Shown here: positions 14,235 to 15,780 of the stretch, piece by piece
Layout: each line of letters opens with the position of its first letter
Position numbering within the stretch: position 1 is the first letter of the stretch
Assembly (NCBI GenBank): GCA_030040475.1
Contig: JASHTQ010000492.1
Location: 1-15,780 of the forward strand
Reading direction: 5' to 3'
From: Streptosporangiaceae bacterium
Lineage (GTDB): Bacteria; Actinomycetota; Actinomycetes; Streptosporangiales; Streptosporangiaceae
Length of the DNA: 15,780 nt
The notes under the pieces: model-generated
Database searches by the model: none
Told to the model about the DNA's origin: nothing
The model's input: the letters and a program-made list of their open reading frames with translations, nothing else
Position numbers and translations under genes: made by a program

Positions 14235-14400
14235 ATGAGCATGGGCAAGTCGGAGGGAAAGCGGCGGTCATCACCGGCGGCACCGCGAGAATCGGGCTGG
14301 CTGCGCGAAGCTGTTCTCCCGCGAGCCGAACGTCAACTGTGGCAAGCGGGTCGTTGGCATTGGCACCGAACTGATCAAGGAGATTGGAGGCGACGACCCA
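14235..14400 (+). pseudogene. Short-chain dehydrogenase (SDR) N-terminal remnant
   Basis: A good start remains: AGGAG, 5 nt, ATG at 14235 (MSMGKSEGK). After a frameshift at about 14261-14264 the sequence reads AVITGGTARIGLAA, the Rossmann cofactor motif of SDR enzymes (TGGTARIG for TGxxxGIG). After a second shift near 14307 it reads KLFSRE and later ELIKEIGGDD, as in the first helices of SDRs. The catalytic Ser-Tyr-Lys part is absent. It is a frameshifted, 3'-truncated gene for an NAD(P)-dependent oxidoreductase of unknown substrate. Confidence 0.6.
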
Positions 14401-14500
14401 TGCCCATATGGGTCTTGTCATGCCGCGTTCCGCGCGGTCTGCCGGGATGATCGTGGGCTGGGTCTTCCGCTGCCGGGCACGACGGGCGTGAAATGACCGT

Positions 14501-15058
14501 GTGGATGAGGAATTGAGGCGGGAGTTGCGGGCCCGCCGTGATGAGGATCAGCGGATCCGCACACTGGTGTCCCCACCCTTGGGGCAGTACGCGGTCAGGC
14601 TGCCTGACGAGGTGGCGGCAGAGTGGCGGCGCATCGACGAGGACAACACCCGGTGGCTCGGGGAAGTCCTCAGCGCACGGGGCTGGCCAGGGCGGACGCT
14701 GGTCGGCGAGGACGGCGCCGCCGCGGCGTGGCTGCTGGCCCAGCATGCCGACCGCGATCGTGTCCTGCAGCGGGCATTCCTCGATGCCCTGCGCGACGCG
14801 GTCGAACACGGCGAGGCGTCGCCGGCGCACCTGGCCTACCTGGAGGATCGGGTTCGGGTCAATGCCGGGCAGCGCCAGCTGTACGGCACTCAGTTCACCG
14901 TTACCGACGGACAGTTCGGGCCGCGCCCGATTGACGATCCGCAAAGGCTGGACGAGCGCCGCGCGGAAGCCGGACTTGAACCGTTTGCCGACTACGAGAC
15001 CCGAATGCGAGCCCGTCGTAACGAGCGCTTATACCGCTCGCGAGAACGCTTAGAGTAA
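14501..15058 (+). CDS. DUF6624 family protein
   Basis: 185 aa from GTG 14501. The order of motifs is that of DUF6624: an N-terminal charged helix with DEDQRIR, then [63 protein letters not shown], and a tail with [24 protein letters not shown]. The protein is cytosolic, rich in Arg/Glu/Asp, with no membrane segment. The conserved His in QHAD and the YGTQF segment are the most invariant parts. No biochemical role is established that I know of; homologues occur as single genes in many bacteria. No strong ribosome site precedes the GTG. It converges with the SRPBCC gene 127 bp away. Confidence 0.85.
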   Translation: MDEELRRELRARRDEDQRIRTLVSPPLGQYAVRLPDEVAAEWRRIDEDNTRWLGEVLSARGWPGRTLVGEDGAAAAWLLAQHADRDRVLQRAFLDALRDAVEHGEASPAHLAYLEDRVRVNAGQRQLYGTQFTVTDGQFGPRPIDDPQRLDERRAEAGLEPFADYETRMRARRNERLYRSRERLE

Positions 15059-15185
15059 TTAGCCGCATCCGATCGCCAGCCCCGATCTCATGCCCAGGCC
15101 GGCCGCTTGTGTGAACGCGCACCTGCCCGCGGACAGCACGGCGACGTCCTGCTACGCCGCGTGTCGTGTGGCAGCGGTGGCGCGG

Positions 15186-15638
15186 TTAGCTCTGAGAAGC
15201 CTCCGCGGCCTTCACCAGGCCGGCCACGATGACCGGGTACAGGTTACGCAGCGACGGGTAGACCAGGCGGCCCATGATGGTCCGGTCCCACGATGCGCCC
15301 CAGCGGACGAGGGTGCCGCGGGGTGACGGGGTCAGCGTGACCTCGGCCCGGTAGTTGCGCACCGGGATTCCGCGCAGGACGGTGTAGGCCAGCCGCCTGC
15401 CGGGCTCGACGTCGAGGATCTCCTCGACCGAGACCGGGTACCGGAACCCGTAGCGCTTCGACCCCTCCAGCCAGTACACGGCGCCCTTGCCGTGCGCGGC
15501 CGGGTCGCCCTCGCTGCGGTAGCCGGCCTTGCGCCATGGTCCCCACTGCGGGTACGCCATGACGTCGCTGAGCAGGGACCAGACGACCTCGGGCGGCACA
15601 TGGGCTGTTCGCTCGGCCGCGGCTTCCACCTTGCGCAT
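15186..15638 (-). CDS. SRPBCC-family protein (polyketide cyclase/dehydrase-like)
   Basis: 150 aa from ATG 15638. The helix-grip pattern is clear: an opening strand and helix (AERTAHVPPEVVWSLLSDV, AYPQWGPWRKAGYRSEGD), central strands (GAVYWLEG, YGFRYPVSVEEILDVEPGRRLAYTVL, YRAEVTLTPSPRGTLVRWGASW) and the long C-terminal helix (LRNLYPVIVAGLVKAAEAS). These domains bind hydrophobic ligands; the precise role ranges from polyketide cyclisation to sensing, and nothing here decides it. The upstream in-frame extension to 15674 is rejected: TACAAC followed by 6 nt precedes the ATG, the spacing of a leaderless -10 promoter, and no ribosome site is present. Confidence 0.87.
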   Translation of the reverse strand: MRKVEAAAERTAHVPPEVVWSLLSDVMAYPQWGPWRKAGYRSEGDPAAHGKGAVYWLEGSKRYGFRYPVSVEEILDVEPGRRLAYTVLRGIPVRNYRAEVTLTPSPRGTLVRWGASWDRTIMGRLVYPSLRNLYPVIVAGLVKAAEASQS

Positions 15639-15656
15639 AGACAGGTTGTACCGTCC
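15639..15656 (-). promoter_or_regulatory. Candidate leaderless -10 promoter of the SRPBCC gene
   Basis: On the minus strand TACAAC, a -10-like hexamer, lies 6 nt before the ATG at 15638, placing the expected transcript start at the A of ATG. No ribosome site is present. The region beyond (to 15780) shows no supported gene. Confidence 0.35.
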
Positions 15657-15780
15657 CCGGGCCGGACCGGACAAGGGCAGTTCGCGGCCCGAGGCCGGGA
15701 CCGCGCGGTTGCCGCAGCGCCTGGACTGTGAACCTGGCGGCTGCGTGGCGCGTCCTAACCCTCACGCACTGTTTTAAGCA

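Noticed and set aside
1..15780. CRISPR array or tandem repeat system
   Set aside because: Only isolated inverted repeats were found; there are no regularly spaced repeats and no cas-like genes.

Overview
The window is chromosomal DNA of a high-G+C actinomycete. Evidence is the strong G/C bias at third codon positions, frequent GTG/TTG starts, GC-rich hairpins without U tracts, start codons that look leaderless, and gene families (LAL-type LuxR regulator, DUF6624, SAV_6107-like HEPN) typical of Actinomycetota. I cannot name a genus. It is a mosaic accessory region: intact metabolic and regulatory genes alternate with gene remnants and traces of integration.

Layout. (1) 34-1115: a HEPN-domain protein (+) and an HTH-nucleotidyltransferase (-) face each other and share a CTAG stop, an unusual tail-to-tail form of a MNT/HEPN pair. 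(2) 1390-1433: the 3' part of a tRNA-Phe gene, most likely an attachment-site scar. It is followed by a RelE/ParE-like toxin candidate (1582-1971) and a XerC/D-like tyrosine recombinase (2204-3112) that ends at a strong hairpin. (3) 3465-6039 (-): class II fumarase (fumC) translationally coupled to a MIP channel, with a frameshifted relic of a second aquaporin just upstream. (4) 6096-6923 (-): a non-heme chloroperoxidase-type alpha/beta hydrolase with its own terminator hairpin. (5) About 800 bp with no gene I can support. (6) 7738-10617 (-): a large ATPase-LuxR regulator whose first ~44 residues look like the N-terminus of an acyl-CoA dehydrogenase. (7) 10950-11930 (-): a carboxymuconolactone-decarboxylase-family protein and an unrecognised 187-aa protein, separated by a large hairpin. 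(8) 12024-13547: an unrecognised, probably truncated + strand gene running tail-to-tail into an AraC-family regulator. (9) 13548-14500: a degraded zone with a transposase C-terminal remnant and a frameshifted short-chain dehydrogenase remnant. (10) 14501-15638: a DUF6624 protein (+) and an SRPBCC protein (-), convergent.

How it works together. fumC plus the MIP channel is the only clearly coupled operon. The hydrolase, CMD-like protein, SRPBCC protein, SDR relic and the two large regulators resemble the scattered redox and detoxification genes of actinomycete accessory regions, but no single pathway can be assembled from them. The candidates for something undescribed are the convergent HEPN/MNT pair beside a tRNA-Phe scar, the acyl-CoA-dehydrogenase/LuxR chimera, and the fumarase-MIP coupling with a non-classical pore.
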